This document shows, in pieces, positions 48,871 to 57,239 of a stretch of 64,000 nucleotides of DNA (position 1 is its first letter; every line of letters starts with the position of its first letter). The notes under the pieces were generated by a model. It was given only the letters and a program-made list of their open reading frames with translations, did not search any database and was not told the origin of the DNA. The DNA is taken from the NCBI RefSeq assembly GCF_004342985.1, contig NZ_SMBO01000005.1:372001-436000 (forward strand), read 5' to 3'. Source of the stretch: Novosphingobium sp. PhB57. GTDB lineage: Bacteria; Pseudomonadota; Alphaproteobacteria; Sphingomonadales; Sphingomonadaceae. The translations under genes were made by a program, and so were the position numbers.

Positions 48871-51060
48871 TTGCACGTGGCTCCCAACAAGCTGGATCCC
48901 TCCGTAGCGCGCAGGGTGGGGTTGACCGACCCCGCCCCAGGCAGCGCTGCTTCCGCCTCCGGGTCTGGCCCCGACGGGGGCAAGCTCATCGACCTGTCCT
49001 GGCTGGCAACGCTGGCCTGGCGGCACAAGTGGGCCATGCTCATCGCCATTCTCGCGGTGCTGGCGGCCACGGCCACGGCCTATCTCTTCGCGGTCAAGAA
49101 ATACGACGCCAGCGTCGTGCTGGCGCTGGACCGGGGCGACCAGCAACTGGTCCGCACGGCGCAGACCAACAAGGATACCATCGTCGATTCCCCGGCGGTG
49201 GACACCGAAGTGCAGGTCCTGCTCTCGCCCGAAGTGGCGGCGGCCGCCGTGCACAACGCGCGGCTCAACACCAATCCCGCGTTCCTGGCCGCCTCGGCGC
49301 CCAACGCCCCCGGCCCCCTGACCGAGGCCGCCGCCGCCAATATTCTGCGCTCCAACCTCACGGTCGGCCGCCAGGGGCTGTCCTACGCGATCAACCTCGG
49401 CTACCGCTCGCGCGATCCCAAGGTCTCCGCGATGGTCGCCAACACCGTGGCCGACGCTTACGTCAGCGGCCAGGTGCAAGGCGAGCAGAGCGCGCGCAGC
49501 CAGGACATCAACATGCTGCGCAGCCGGCTCGACCAGCTGCGCGGAGACGTGATCAAGGCCGAGGCCGCCGTCGCCTCCTACCGCGCCAGCGCCGATCTCG
49601 TGGCCGTCAGCAACGACAGCACGATCGCGCAGCAGGAGCTTTCCACGCTCAACACCGAACTGGCCTCGGCCAAGGCCGAACTCGCCGCTTCCCAGGGCCG
49701 CGCCAGGGCCAATGCGGGCGAGAACGGCACCGCCGTCAACAACAGCCCGGTGATCCGCGACTTGCGCACCGAAGTCTCGACGCTGGAGGTCAAGCTGGCC
49801 GAGCAGTCCTCCACGCTCGGGCCGAACCACCCCGATCGCGTCAGGACCGAAGCCCAGCTCGCCACTGCCCGCCAGGCGCTGCGCCGCGAAGTGGCCCGTG
49901 CCGCCTCGGGCGTCAGCTCCGACGTGGGCGTGGACAGCCAGCGCGTGGGCGCCCTGCAATCCGCCATCGGCGGCGCCAAGGGCCGCCTGCTCGCGGGCAA
50001 CAACGCCTCCGTGCGCCTCAACGAACTGGAGCGCGTGGCCGAAAGTTCGCGCCAGCTCTACCAGACCTTCCTCGACCGCTACCGCGTGGAACTGGCCACG
50101 CGCGGCACCGAAAAGAGCAAGGCGCAAGTCATCGCCCGCGCCCAGGTGCCCACCAAGCCCTCCTCGCCCGACCTGCTGGTCTACATGCTGGGCGGCGGCA
50201 TTGCCGGCGTGATCGCCGCGGTCCTGCTGGCGCTGGCCCTGGAATGGCGCGAACGCGGCATCCGCACCCGCGCCGAAGCCGAAGAGCTGACCGGCTACGA
50301 AGTGGTCAGCAGCCTGCCCGACATCGCCACCATGGACGAACCCGACTTCCGCAAGGACGACGCCCTGGGCGTGCCGGACTTCCTGGTGAGCCACCGGGAT
50401 TCGCCCTTCGCGGAATCGGTGCGCGCGATCTGGACGGCGCTGAAGATCGGGCACAAGGGGCAGGTCGCCCGCTCGGTGGGGGTCACCTCTTCGATCCCCG
50501 GAGAGGGCAAGACCAGCACCGCCATCGCCCTGGCTCGCTCCGCCGCCATGGCCGGCCGCCGCACCCTGCTGATCGACTGCGACGTGCGCCGCATGGGCAC
50601 CACCATCGCGCTGGGCCTGCGCGGCCGCCCCGGCCTGGCCGAAGTGCTGACCGGCGAGGCGCGGGTGGAAGACGTGCTGGTGCTGGACGAACCCTCGGGC
50701 GCGCATGTCCTCCCGCTGAATTCCACGGCCGAAACGCCGCTGGACATCATCCACTCGGACGCCACCGCCACCCTGTTCGACCGGTTCCGACAGGAATACG
50801 ACCTTGTCGTGCTGGACATCGCGCCGGTCATCCCGGTGGCCGAGGCCCGCGCGCTGGCGGCCATGGCGGACGTCACCCTGATGATCCTGCGCTGGCGCTC
50901 CACCCAGCGCAACGTGCTGAAGACTGCCCTGCGCGAACTCGACCGCGCCGGCGCCAATATCTACGGCCTGCTGCTCACCCAGGTGGACACGCGCTCCTCG
51001 GCCGTGCTGGGCGAGGAAATGGCCTATTATCAATATTACTACGCGCGCGGCACCAGCTGA
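48871..51060 (+). CDS. fused Wzz/BY-kinase polysaccharide co-polymerase (Wzc-like)
   Basis: Inner-membrane tyrosine autokinase that sets chain length, 729 residues from a TTG start preceded by GAGAGG; a GTG 6 bases on is an alternative. Helix 1 about 53-75, periplasmic Wzz domain with coiled coils (205-345), helix 2 about 436-456, then the cytoplasmic BY-kinase: Walker A at 540-549 (SSIPGEGKTS, K547), Walker A' LLIDCDVRR (D569/D571), Walker B VVLDIAPVIP, and a C-terminal tyrosine cluster of five (Y719, Y720, Y722-724). A helix with GDVIKAEAAVASYRAS is typical of the family. Partners in the window: polymerase-like and glycosyltransferase genes upstream. No cognate phosphatase (Wzb) is seen. 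Confidence 0.93.
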   Translation: MHVAPNKLDPSVARRVGLTDPAPGSAASASGSGPDGGKLIDLSWLATLAWRHKWAMLIAILAVLAATATAYLFAVKKYDASVVLALDRGDQQLVRTAQTNKDTIVDSPAVDTEVQVLLSPEVAAAAVHNARLNTNPAFLAASAPNAPGPLTEAAAANILRSNLTVGRQGLSYAINLGYRSRDPKVSAMVANTVADAYVSGQVQGEQSARSQDINMLRSRLDQLRGDVIKAEAAVASYRASADLVAVSNDSTIAQQELSTLNTELASAKAELAASQGRARANAGENGTAVNNSPVIRDLRTEVSTLEVKLAEQSSTLGPNHPDRVRTEAQLATARQALRREVARAASGVSSDVGVDSQRVGALQSAIGGAKGRLLAGNNASVRLNELERVAESSRQLYQTFLDRYRVELATRGTEKSKAQVIARAQVPTKPSSPDLLVYMLGGGIAGVIAAVLLALALEWRERGIRTRAEAEELTGYEVVSSLPDIATMDEPDFRKDDALGVPDFLVSHRDSPFAESVRAIWTALKIGHKGQVARSVGVTSSIPGEGKTSTAIALARSAAMAGRRTLLIDCDVRRMGTTIALGLRGRPGLAEVLTGEARVEDVLVLDEPSGAHVLPLNSTAETPLDIIHSDATATLFDRFRQEYDLVVLDIAPVIPVAEARALAAMADVTLMILRWRSTQRNVLKTALRELDRAGANIYGLLLTQVDTRSSAVLGEEMAYYQYYYARGTS

Positions 51061-51141
51061 GCAGGCGCGGAATTCCCGTCGTCCCTGCCGGATCAGGCCG
51101 ACCGGATCGGGGGCGACGGGGCCGCATTGGCTCCTTGGTCA

Positions 51142-51172
51142 GCGGACCCTTTAATCGGCGGACCCTCTAATC
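51142..51172. repeat. near-perfect 15-base tandem repeat at the 3' end of the sulfotransferase-like gene
   Basis: GCGGACCCTTTAATC at 51142-51156 and GCGGACCCTCTAATC at 51158-51172 (period 16, one mismatch). The second copy contains the gene's TAG stop, so the first looks like duplicated 3' sequence. Confidence 0.85.
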
Positions 51173-52012
51173 AGCTGGGCGTTCGGCCTCGTAGCCGAAG
51201 AATGCCAGCAGGTCCGGCGCTTCGGCCACCGTTTCGGCCACGATCCGCCGCTCCCCGGTCGACAGCATGAGGACCTGCGACGAAGCGCTGCGATGCTCTT
51301 CGGTTGCCGTCGATGCGGGCGGGCCGACTTCCAGCCCGAACGCCGACAGGATCGCATCGGGATCGCGGCGGAAGCGTTCGTAAGTGACCAGCGGATAGCC
51401 GTGCCGCTCGATCGCGGTGCGCAGCAGGCCGCTTCTCCAGATCCACGTCCGCGCCAGGTCGCGCACCACACGGTCGCGCGGGACGCCGCGATAGGCCGGC
51501 AGGGCATAGCGCTTGAGCTGGGCGTCGATATTGGTCAGCGGCGCGCGGTTGCACACGGCGACGCGGTAGTCGCTGAAATGACCGAACAGCGTTTCGTAGC
51601 GGACGAGGTTGGGCGGGCTCTTTTCCAGGAAGAACGCCCGGCCGCGGCTCCGCTCGGCTTCGGCGATGCGTGCGTTCCAGGCCCCGAGCACCGCTTCGTA
51701 GTCCACGAACTTGCGGTCGAGCCACTGGTCCGCGTCCATCAGCCCGCGCACCAGGCGCTGCCCTTCGAAGCTGGAGTGAAGACCGCCGACATCGGCGCGA
51801 TCGGCCACATGGCGCGCGATCGCGGTCGTGCCCGCGCCCGGCGGTGTCAGCAGGAACAGGAAGGGGTGGTGGATCCGGTCGGTGCGGCGCCGGGGCCAAT
51901 AGGGTCCGGGATCGTCCGGCCGCGCCTGAAGGCCCAGGGGTTTCAGCAGGCGGTCGACCGCCGTCTTCACAGAGTCGTCCCGCCCATGCCCCGGTTCCTC
52001 GCCTATCCGCAC
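51167..52012 (-). CDS. sulfotransferase-like P-loop protein
   Basis: Putative sulfotransferase of 281 residues. The 5'-phosphosulfate-binding loop near residue 56 reads LLTPPGAGTTAIARHV, and FFLEKSPPNLVRYETLFGHF with RVAVCNRAPLTNIDAQLKRY covers the second nucleotide-binding region, as in Sulfotransfer_1/3 proteins. The start is uncertain: a GTG at 52012 gives this length, but no good ribosome-binding site is seen and a GTG at 51970 (267 residues) is possible. Divergent from nothing close and convergent with the wzc-like gene, 106 bases away. Together with the polysaccharide genes it may sulfate surface sugar; donor and acceptor are unknown. Confidence 0.75.
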   Translation of the reverse strand: MRIGEEPGHGRDDSVKTAVDRLLKPLGLQARPDDPGPYWPRRRTDRIHHPFLFLLTPPGAGTTAIARHVADRADVGGLHSSFEGQRLVRGLMDADQWLDRKFVDYEAVLGAWNARIAEAERSRGRAFFLEKSPPNLVRYETLFGHFSDYRVAVCNRAPLTNIDAQLKRYALPAYRGVPRDRVVRDLARTWIWRSGLLRTAIERHGYPLVTYERFRRDPDAILSAFGLEVGPPASTATEEHRSASSQVLMLSTGERRIVAETVAEAPDLLAFFGYEAERPAD

Positions 52013-52096
52013 CGGATCAGGATAGCCGCTCGGCCTGGCCGGGGCGCGGCTATTGCGAGTGGCCTGCTACCTCTTTTGCGCCCGGAGCGCGCGGAA

Positions 52097-52537
52097 TCAG
52101 CAGATCTCGAAGCCGGTGATGCGCAGCAGGGTTTCGGTGATCGGCTGCGCGGTCAGGCGCAGGCGGTGGCGGGATGGGCGGTCGTGGGATGGGCGGGCGC
52201 GGGATGGGGCGGGCTGGGCGAGCCGGGACGCCAGCGCTTCCGCCTCGCCGGCCGGCAGCACGATGTCCACTTCGATGCGGTCCGCATAGATGCGGCCCTG
52301 GCCCAGCACGCCTTCCAGAAAGGCCGTGCCTGCGGGATTCACGCAAAGCGCGACTTCGGCGCCCTCGTGGCCCCAGGAGGGCAGGACATCGTCTTCCTCC
52401 ACCGTTCCGGCCAGATCGAGACCCAGCAGACCGGCAGGGCCCGCGGCGCGCACCGAGAGGCTGCCGACGGCCACCGTCAGCGCCGGAACGGCCGGCTTGC
52501 CGCCGGCCCATGCTTTCGCGCCGCCGCGTTCGATCAT
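52097..52537 (-). CDS. hypothetical protein
   Basis: Protein of 146 residues from an ATG at 52537; a longer form from 52588 (163 residues) is possible and no start has a clear ribosome-binding site. It contains alternating hydrophobic strands (ALTVAVGSLSVRAAGPAGLLGLDL, then DRIEVDIVLPAGEAEALASRLAQ) and a basic proline/arginine-rich tail encoded by a tandem of GGGATGGGCGGT-like units (about 52169-52210). I recognise no family. Gene reality rests on length, strand agreement with neighbours and codon pattern, so it is moderately supported. Confidence 0.5.
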   Translation of the reverse strand: MIERGGAKAWAGGKPAVPALTVAVGSLSVRAAGPAGLLGLDLAGTVEEDDVLPSWGHEGAEVALCVNPAGTAFLEGVLGQGRIYADRIEVDIVLPAGEAEALASRLAQPAPSRARPSHDRPSRHRLRLTAQPITETLLRITGFEIC

Positions 52538-52682
52538 CCGGCCAGGTCCATGTCGCTGCTTCGCTGCCCCATTCGCGCGTCCGGGCATCGCGCACCCGGA
52601 CAGCGGCAGCCTACATAGCAATGCCTAACGAATTGAGAAGCCAAGGATCGAAAAGTCCGAAAGCGCCGTCTGGGGCGAAAGC

Positions 52683-55256
52683 TCAGGATTGCGGCAGGGC
52701 CACCGCAGTATCGGGCGCATCGCGCAGGCGCAGGTAGAGCTTTCCGGCCACGGGACGCGGCACGGGGAGGCTGGAGCCGGTGAAGCCGGTGGGCACTGCC
52801 GCGGGCTGGGCGAAAGTGGGCTCCGCCGAGACGGAGCCGATCAGGAACAGGTCCCGCCCGGTGAGGGTACAGGGTGTTGCCGCCCCTGCTCCGGTCCCTG
52901 CTCCTGCCCCTGCTCCGATCCCCGCTCCGGCCTCCTGTTTCGCGCCGTCCTTGTCGCAGGCGAGGTTCTCGATCCGGGGCAGCCGGGCCAGCGTGGTCAG
53001 CGGCGTCCAGTCCCCCGTGGTCTCACCCCCGGCCAGACGGAAGCGCAGCGGCCCGAAGGCGCCGGCCGGCAGGTCGGCGGCCTTGAGCCGGGCGACGAGC
53101 ACTTGGCGGCTCTCCAGCGTCAGCCCCTTGCCGGCCGAAAGACGAGCGACCGCGGGGCCGTCCGCCGTGGCGATCTCGATCGTGTCGCGCGTGCCGAAAC
53201 CGGCACCCGGCGCGGCCTTTACCGAGAAGACCAGTTCGCCGTTGTCAGGCAGAAGTTCGCCCGCGCCCAGTTCCAGCGCCCTGGCGCCCGGCGCGACCGG
53301 GCCGGGATAGATCGTGCGGCCCAGCAGCTCCACTTGCGGGCGGGGGGCACTCACGCGCACCGGCAGGGTCAGGCTGCGCCCGTCCGCCAGGCGCACCACG
53401 GCCTTTGCCGAAGCGCCTTGCTCAAGCGCGGGAGTGGTCTTCGCCGCACCGTTCTGGCCCGGCGTGTTCTGGCCCGGAGTCCCGGGCGCCGTATTGGCCT
53501 GGGCCGAATTGACCTGAGCCGGATCGGCTTTCACCGAAAGGCGCAGGCGATCGACCGCATCCTCGCGGGTAAGGCCATCCGGGCGGTATTCGACATCGTT
53601 CAGCGTCAGCGACTGGACCTGGTCCAGCCGCTGGCCGGTCAGCACGCCCTGCCGGTCTCCGGCGTGAAACTCGAACCCGTCGACCCGGCTCGCTTCGGCG
53701 CGGGCGCGCAACGTGACGGTTTCCGGGCCCTTCGCGCCCTGATAGCGCACTTCCACGCGCATCTCGCCGGGGTTGACTGCGGCCAGCGGCACGGTGAACG
53801 TCAGCCGCTGGCCGTCCTGCACTTTCCATTCCAGCGACCGGGGGGCGCCGCTGCCCTGCCTCAGCAGCACTTCCTCCACACAGGAGGGCGCCGCGCCTTC
53901 CAGCGTGACGGCATTGTCGCGGCCGACCACCAGTCCGTCAGCGTCGCCCGCCACTTTCCAGGCCGCGCCGTCGGGCCGCTGCAGCAGGAAGTCCGGCCCG
54001 CCGAACGGCGCGAAGCCCCACATGCCGTGAAGCTGGGCGCGCAGCGATCCGGTGAAGGCGCTGGGCAGTTCGTCCGGCCCGATCATGTAGCCGCCCCGGT
54101 CCGCGCGCGGCACCACCGCCACGTCCATCGTCTGGCCGGAACCGTTAGTGAGCTTGACCTTCATGTCGTGCGCGAAGGCCGTGGAATAGACCAGGGGCGC
54201 GCCTTCCACCGGCAGCACGGCGCCGGGCCGGGCGATGCAGACCGGCCCCTTGGCGATGCTGCGCAGCTGCGGGGGAATGTCCGCCTCCACCGCGGGCAGC
54301 GCCGTGACCATGACCGACTTCGGCTTCTGGAAAGAGGGCGCCGCATTGAGCAGCAGCGACATCGTGGCGTCCTTGCGCAGCGAAAGCGTGGGCAAGTAAT
54401 TGAACTGAGGGTTGTTGAAAGCGCCGAAAATGCGCGCGATGTCCCGCGCCACACCGATATAGGCGCTGTAATAGCCGCCGCCCGCCTCGGGCGTGGCGCT
54501 GAGCTGCAGGGCCAGATCGGTGGGGGTGCCCGTCAGTGTATCGGCCAGCGAACTGGAGTGCACGTCGTTCAGCACCAGCGCCTCGCGGTTCTCCAGCAGG
54601 CAGGAGGCCTGCATCTCCACGACTTTGGACAGGCACTCGTCATTGAGCTTGATGGACAGGCTGCGCGCCAACACGGGGGCCACGGTGCGCAAGTATTCCG
54701 GGCCGGTGTTGTCCTGCGCCTGGATGGCGGCCATGAAGGTGGCCAGGCGCGAATGGTCGAGCGAGGCCTGGTTCAGATCCTGGCTGGCGCGCACGAATTC
54801 GCCCGGCTTGCCGCGTACCGCGTCCAGCAGCACGCCTTCCGCCCCGCCGGTATCCGCCACCATCAGCAGCACCGTCTGCCGCGCGCCCTTGGGCACGGTG
54901 AGCGACAGCGCCTTGTCCTTGTCCTTGGACTTCCAGGTGCTGGCGGTGGTGACCCAGTCCTTCGGCGGGGGATTGGTGGCCCCGCGCAGGAAGGCGGACG
55001 TCAGCAGGAACTTCTGGCCCTGGTCGCCCGGCAGGTCGGCGCGGATCGAGAGCTTGTCCCCCTCGGCCAGGCTGGGCACTTGCGCGATCGGCAGGGTCTG
55101 CTGGCCGCGCGTCACCTCGATCCGCAAGTCCGGGCCGCTCAGCTCGAAGGGAGCGGGATCGGCCAGGGCCGGCGCCGCCGCCACGGCAGCAAGCGCCGAG
55201 GCGGCGAGGAACAGGGGCGCTCCGGCGCGCGGGAACCGCGAATCATCGTCCTTCAT
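52683..55256 (-). CDS. large secreted protein of unknown function
   Basis: Protein of 857 residues from the ATG at 55256; a TTG 12 bases upstream with AGGA before it gives 861. The N-terminus is a signal peptide (about 8-33, AAVAAAPALADPAP). The rest is mainly predicted beta structure, with several segments of similar style (SVKADPAQ..., SVKAAPGAGFGTRDTIEIATADGPAVARL) like tandem immunoglobulin or fibronectin-like domains, and an Ala/Gly repeat near residue 790 (KQEAGAGIGAGAGAGTGAG). A cysteine-rich area around residues 200-215 contains LNDECLSKVVEMQASCLL. No family is recognised. It stands alone, so a role at the cell surface is only suggested. Confidence 0.7.
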   Translation of the reverse strand: MKDDDSRFPRAGAPLFLAASALAAVAAAPALADPAPFELSGPDLRIEVTRGQQTLPIAQVPSLAEGDKLSIRADLPGDQGQKFLLTSAFLRGATNPPPKDWVTTASTWKSKDKDKALSLTVPKGARQTVLLMVADTGGAEGVLLDAVRGKPGEFVRASQDLNQASLDHSRLATFMAAIQAQDNTGPEYLRTVAPVLARSLSIKLNDECLSKVVEMQASCLLENREALVLNDVHSSSLADTLTGTPTDLALQLSATPEAGGGYYSAYIGVARDIARIFGAFNNPQFNYLPTLSLRKDATMSLLLNAAPSFQKPKSVMVTALPAVEADIPPQLRSIAKGPVCIARPGAVLPVEGAPLVYSTAFAHDMKVKLTNGSGQTMDVAVVPRADRGGYMIGPDELPSAFTGSLRAQLHGMWGFAPFGGPDFLLQRPDGAAWKVAGDADGLVVGRDNAVTLEGAAPSCVEEVLLRQGSGAPRSLEWKVQDGQRLTFTVPLAAVNPGEMRVEVRYQGAKGPETVTLRARAEASRVDGFEFHAGDRQGVLTGQRLDQVQSLTLNDVEYRPDGLTREDAVDRLRLSVKADPAQVNSAQANTAPGTPGQNTPGQNGAAKTTPALEQGASAKAVVRLADGRSLTLPVRVSAPRPQVELLGRTIYPGPVAPGARALELGAGELLPDNGELVFSVKAAPGAGFGTRDTIEIATADGPAVARLSAGKGLTLESRQVLVARLKAADLPAGAFGPLRFRLAGGETTGDWTPLTTLARLPRIENLACDKDGAKQEAGAGIGAGAGAGTGAGAATPCTLTGRDLFLIGSVSAEPTFAQPAAVPTGFTGSSLPVPRPVAGKLYLRLRDAPDTAVALPQS

Positions 55257-55440
55257 GCTGATCGGCAAAGCGCGTCCATCCTGTCGGTTGCCTGACTATC
55301 GGTCCCGAGGCGCAAATTTATTCACCTCGCCCCTATTCACATCGCTGGACGCCTTGCCAAGGGCACGGCGCCGGTTTGCCGGACGGATCGACCCTGCCGT
55401 GCGGTTCGCGGCGGGGGCGGGGCGATATGCTGCGCCTCCC

Positions 55441-56214
55441 CTAGAACAGCGTCCACAAGGGATTGGCCGGGTCGGCCAGCAGCTTGACGGTCAGCGCGAA
55501 GGACATGACCACCAGCAGCGGCCGCACCCCGCGCCCGCCGAAGCGGATCGCCAGCCAGGCGCCGGTCTGGTTGCCGGCAATGTTCGCCGCCGCCATGGAG
55601 AGGCCCAGAACCCACAGCACTTTGCCACCGGCCACCATCGCCAGCAGCGCGGCCACATTGGTCGCCAGATTGATGAACTTGGTATTGGCAATGGCCCGCA
55701 CCAGGCCCAGCCCGCCCAGCGCCACCAGCGCCGTGGTCAGGAAGGAGCCGGTGCCCGGACCGAAGAAACCGTCGTAGAAGCCGATGCCGGTGCAGACGGC
55801 GGTCAGCCCCGCGCCGCCGAGGCGGGCATGACGGTCCACTTCGCTCATCGGCGGCGCGAGCAGGAAATAGAGACCCATCGCGATCAGCAGCAGCGGCACG
55901 AAAGCGGTGAGGAAGCCGGGATCGACATGCTGGACGGCCGTGGCGCCCAGCACCGAACCGGCGAAGGCCCCGGCCGCCGGCACGGCGAAAGCGCGCAAAT
56001 CCACTCGGCCTGCGCGCAGGAAGGCGACCACGGCAGAGGCCGTGCCGATCGTGCTCTGCAGCTTGTTGGTGGCCAGCGCGGCGATCGGCGGCACGCCCGC
56101 CATGAGCAGCGCCGGAATCGTCAGCAGTCCCCCGCCCCCGGCCAGGGCATCGACCGTGCCCGCCACGAACGCGATGGCGACCAGGAACGAGATGGCTTCG
56201 AGGGTCAGATGCAT
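55441..56214 (-). CDS. TauE/SafE-family membrane permease
   Basis: Membrane protein of 257 residues with about 8 helices, sulfite exporter TauE/SafE (DUF81) family. The two halves each carry the repeat signature: FVAGTVDALAGGGGLLTIPALLMAGVPPIAALATNKLQSTIGT in the first and GFYDGFFGPGTGSFLTTALVALGGLGLVRAIANTKFINLATN in the second. Family members export sulfoacetate, sulfite or other anions, often beside sulfonate degradation. A link to the sulfatase/dioxygenase operon 13 kb away is possible but unsupported. It starts at 56214 and is codirectional with the HNH gene upstream. Confidence 0.9.
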   Translation of the reverse strand: MHLTLEAISFLVAIAFVAGTVDALAGGGGLLTIPALLMAGVPPIAALATNKLQSTIGTASAVVAFLRAGRVDLRAFAVPAAGAFAGSVLGATAVQHVDPGFLTAFVPLLLIAMGLYFLLAPPMSEVDRHARLGGAGLTAVCTGIGFYDGFFGPGTGSFLTTALVALGGLGLVRAIANTKFINLATNVAALLAMVAGGKVLWVLGLSMAAANIAGNQTGAWLAIRFGGRGVRPLLVVMSFALTVKLLADPANPLWTLF

Positions 56215-56335
56215 GGAGGGGTCCTGAAAGTACGGTCACGGCCGCTGCTCTTCCGCCCTCCCTGCCCGCGGGACGGCGCCGCGGGGCGGGGGAAGCGGGA
56301 AAGGATCGGCGCAGGGCTTTCGAGGGCGCGGGCCG

Positions 56336-56671
56336 TCAGCGCTGCTTTTTGGTGATGGCGGCGGTGAAGTCCGGGTCCTTCTTCGCCACCCAGTCCACGA
56401 ACTTGCGCACGTTGGGATTGAGCAGCAGGCCCTCTACATCCATGCCGTGGCGCTGGAGTTCGGAATTGCTGAAATTGGCGATCAGCGTCTGCTGGCAGAT
56501 CGGGTGCATCGGCACGACATCGCGCCCGCCCCTGCTCTTGGGAACGGGGTGATGCCAGACGATGGTCTTGCCCGTGGGCCGCCCGCAGAGCCAGCACGGC
56601 ACCGGCGGAGGGGCCTCTTCCTCTTCGGTGGGATCTTCCCAGGGGCCGTGTTTGGGATGCTTGCGGGCCAT
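56336..56671 (-). CDS. HNH-family nuclease-like protein
   Basis: Small protein of 111 residues. Zinc-binding pairs CWLC (C26, C29) and HPIC (H56, C59) frame the HNH core IVWHHPVPKSRGGRD (H40/H41), so the betabeta-alpha-metal fold is present. The canonical asparagine of HNH is not obvious. The acidic N-terminus (EDPTEEEEAPPPVP) is unusual. Found as single-copy genes in many sphingomonads; a role in DNA processing or restriction is likely but not shown. No mobile-element marks accompany it. Divergent from a 90-residue protein gene. Confidence 0.8.
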   Translation of the reverse strand: MARKHPKHGPWEDPTEEEEAPPPVPCWLCGRPTGKTIVWHHPVPKSRGGRDVVPMHPICQQTLIANFSNSELQRHGMDVEGLLLNPNVRKFVDWVAKKDPDFTAAITKKQR

Positions 56672-56768
56672 GTCTCTGCCTGATCTGCCTGAAAGGAATT
56701 GCCTGAAATCGGCCTGCCCCTACCGCGCCCCGGCTGACATTGCCACTGCGACGTCCTATCGCCGGCCC

Positions 56769-57041
56769 ATGGGCAGGAAAAAGCGATACCTCACCGCGCG
56801 GATGCCGGACGGCTACGTGAAGACGATCGGGCCGACCGCCGACCCCTTCACGCATTACTGGCGCATTGTCGCCACGCTGGAAAACGGCAAGACCGAGGTG
56901 TTCTGGGGGCATACCCGCTCGCTGGCGGAAGCGAAGAAAAGGCGCGCCGCCACGCAGGACGCGGTGCGGATGCGGGGCTGGAAGGACTTCGTCTTCGAGA
57001 TCGCCGAACTGGAGGAAAGCGCCGAGCCGCCTGGCGCCTGA
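56769..57041 (+). CDS. hypothetical protein, basic, 90 residues
   Basis: Starts with MGRKKRYLTARMPDGYVKTIGPTADPFTHYWRIVATLENGKTEVFWGHTRSLAEAKKRRAATQDA. Length and charge suggest a small soluble protein. No family or domain is recognised and no ribosome-binding site is obvious. A longer in-frame form (from 56562) would have an unlikely N-terminus. The HNH gene is divergent; a 198-base gap with a hairpin separates it from the peptidase gene. Confidence 0.5.
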   Translation: MGRKKRYLTARMPDGYVKTIGPTADPFTHYWRIVATLENGKTEVFWGHTRSLAEAKKRRAATQDAVRMRGWKDFVFEIAELEESAEPPGA

Positions 57042-57188
57042 GCGCCTCTTCGCCGGACACACCGCCATGTTTCCCGAGGGAAACGGCTGAAACCCGCGGG
57101 GAACGCGGCTTTTACCGCGCCGATTCGGCCAAACGCGCCTTGACGCCGCAAGCGATTCCAACCGGCCGGGAAATGCGCGGGAGCGGTC

Positions 57189-57232
57189 GCATTTTCCGAG
57201 CCATCAGGTGATTCCACCCGACTGGAAAATGC
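57189..57232. repeat. hairpin element before the dipeptidyl peptidase gene
   Basis: GCATTTTCC (57189-57197) pairs perfectly with GGAAAATGC (57224-57232) and encloses a second small stem, GGTG-ATTC-CACC. The right side, read on the minus strand, begins like the hairpin at 20924 (CTAGAGC-R-TTTTCC-R-GTCGGG), so the two are copies of one dispersed element. It ends 7 bases before the gene's ATG. Confidence 0.65.
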
Positions 57233-57239
57233 TCTAGGC

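Noticed and set aside
56336..56671. HNH protein as part of a homing or mobile element
   Set aside because: There are no intron or intein borders, inverted repeats, recombinase gene or change of base composition around it; it is a stand-alone gene.
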